DNA of 14,013 bases, taken from contig JAFACJ010000730.1 of NCBI GenBank assembly GCA_023425615.1, forward strand, positions 1-14,013, read 5' to 3'. Positions 13,718 through 14,013 of the stretch are shown here, piece by piece. The position numbers and the translations under genes are program-made. Numbering within the stretch: the first letter of the stretch is position 1; each line of letters opens with the position of its first letter. The notes under the pieces were generated by a model. That model searched no databases. It saw nothing but the letters and a program-made list of their open reading frames with translations, and was not told the origin of the DNA. This stretch comes from Actinomycetes bacterium (GTDB taxonomy: Bacteria > Actinomycetota > Actinomycetes > Streptosporangiales > Streptosporangiaceae).

Positions 13718-14013
13718 CCGAGTACGACCACTCCGACCCGTTCCAGGAAGCCTTCGCCCAGGGAGGCCAGCGCGTCGTCCAACTCATCGCCATCGGCGCT
13801 CTGGGCAGCAGAGGGGTCCTCAACTTCAGGGAGAGACGAAGATCGGCCCGCCAGGCCCAGGACGAGGCGGCCCAACGGGAAGCTGAAGCCGAAATCGCCG
13901 CCGCCTACGCCCAGGCTTATGCCAGATTCGCCCGGGGACTCGATCCGGCCTGGCTGAAGGAGGCCACCTTCCTCGAAGTCCTCGAAACCTGGACCACCGC
14001 CATCCCTTACGCC
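13714..14013 (+). CDS. Hypothetical protein, partial (runs off the right edge)
   Basis: ATG 13714 overlaps the primase stop as ATGA and has GGAGG at 13703-13707. The 100 visible codons have no stop. The product begins MTEYDHSDPFQEAFAQGGQR, with a moderately hydrophobic stretch (VVQLIAIGALGS) and then a long charged Ala/Glu/Arg helix (residues about 40-75, coiled-coil-like), and ends near LKEATFLEVLETWTTAIPYA. In actinomycete conjugative elements the next genes often encode transfer or type IV secretion components. The visible part is too generic to say more. Confidence 0.72.
   Translation, partial: MTEYDHSDPFQEAFAQGGQRVVQLIAIGALGSRGVLNFRERRRSARQAQDEAAQREAEAEIAAAYAQAYARFARGLDPAWLKEATFLEVLETWTTAIPYA

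Noticed and set aside
1..14013. CRISPR arrays, tRNA or rRNA genes, and att sites
   Set aside because: I saw no regularly spaced direct repeats, no cloverleaf with a GTTCRANNC box, and no tRNA-end duplication anywhere in the window.

Overview
The window is high-GC DNA (strong G/C bias at third codon positions, many GTG starts, AGGAGG-like ribosome binding sites). Its protein families are typical of Streptomyces or a close actinomycete: an EspR-like HTH regulator, a MAB_1171c/DUF6545 membrane protein, an SpdB-like DUF2637 protein and a MobC plus relaxase pair with actinobacterial accessory domains. It reads as accessory DNA: part of an integrative/conjugative element or plasmid with an insertion-sequence-rich left edge. 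No integrase, replication protein, coupling ATPase, tRNA or att site is visible, so the borders of the element lie outside.

Left edge (1-2432). A complete IS5-family insertion sequence (about 3-1091, 20-bp perfect terminal repeats, transposase made by a probable -1 frameshift at A AAG GGG) sits inside an IS110-family transposase gene. It cut that gene at a CTAG target after codon 217. Upstream of the broken IS110 gene is a 14-bp inverted repeat enclosing a smaller hairpin, placed where the bridge RNA of IS110 elements is expected. A GNAT acetyltransferase that looks short at its N-terminus follows.

Regulatory cassette (about 2433-5254). An AT-richer leader precedes an ImmA/IrrE-type HEIGH metalloprotease gene. 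This is translationally coupled (GTGA) to a seven-helix MAB_1171c/DUF6545 membrane protein gene, and both converge on an EspR-like HTH regulator gene on the minus strand. Codon use in the protease gene is clearly less GC-rich than in the genes at the right end.

Unknown block (5255-7929). Three plus-strand genes of unrecognised function follow. The first has a good promoter candidate (TTGACA-N18-TAGTCT). The second starts at TTG with a perfect AAAGGAGG site.

Mobilisation module (7930-14013). A cluster of four inverted repeats, including two near-identical copies of a 16-bp palindromic unit, immediately precedes mobC and a MOBP-like relaxase gene (GTGA overlap) and is the best oriT candidate. 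A second EspR-like regulator gene converges on and overlaps the relaxase gene. Divergent from it is a tightly coupled operon: a small basic protein, a DUF2637 membrane protein, an ArdC-like/DnaG-like primase fusion, and a gene running off the right edge.

Working model (inference). Two related HTH regulators may control the two gene blocks through TCAATC/GATTGA-type sites. The membrane protein plus ImmA-type protease pair is a plausible signal-responsive antirepressor for one or both regulators, by analogy with ImmA/ImmR and IrrE/DdrO. Induction would release relaxase, MobC and primase expression.
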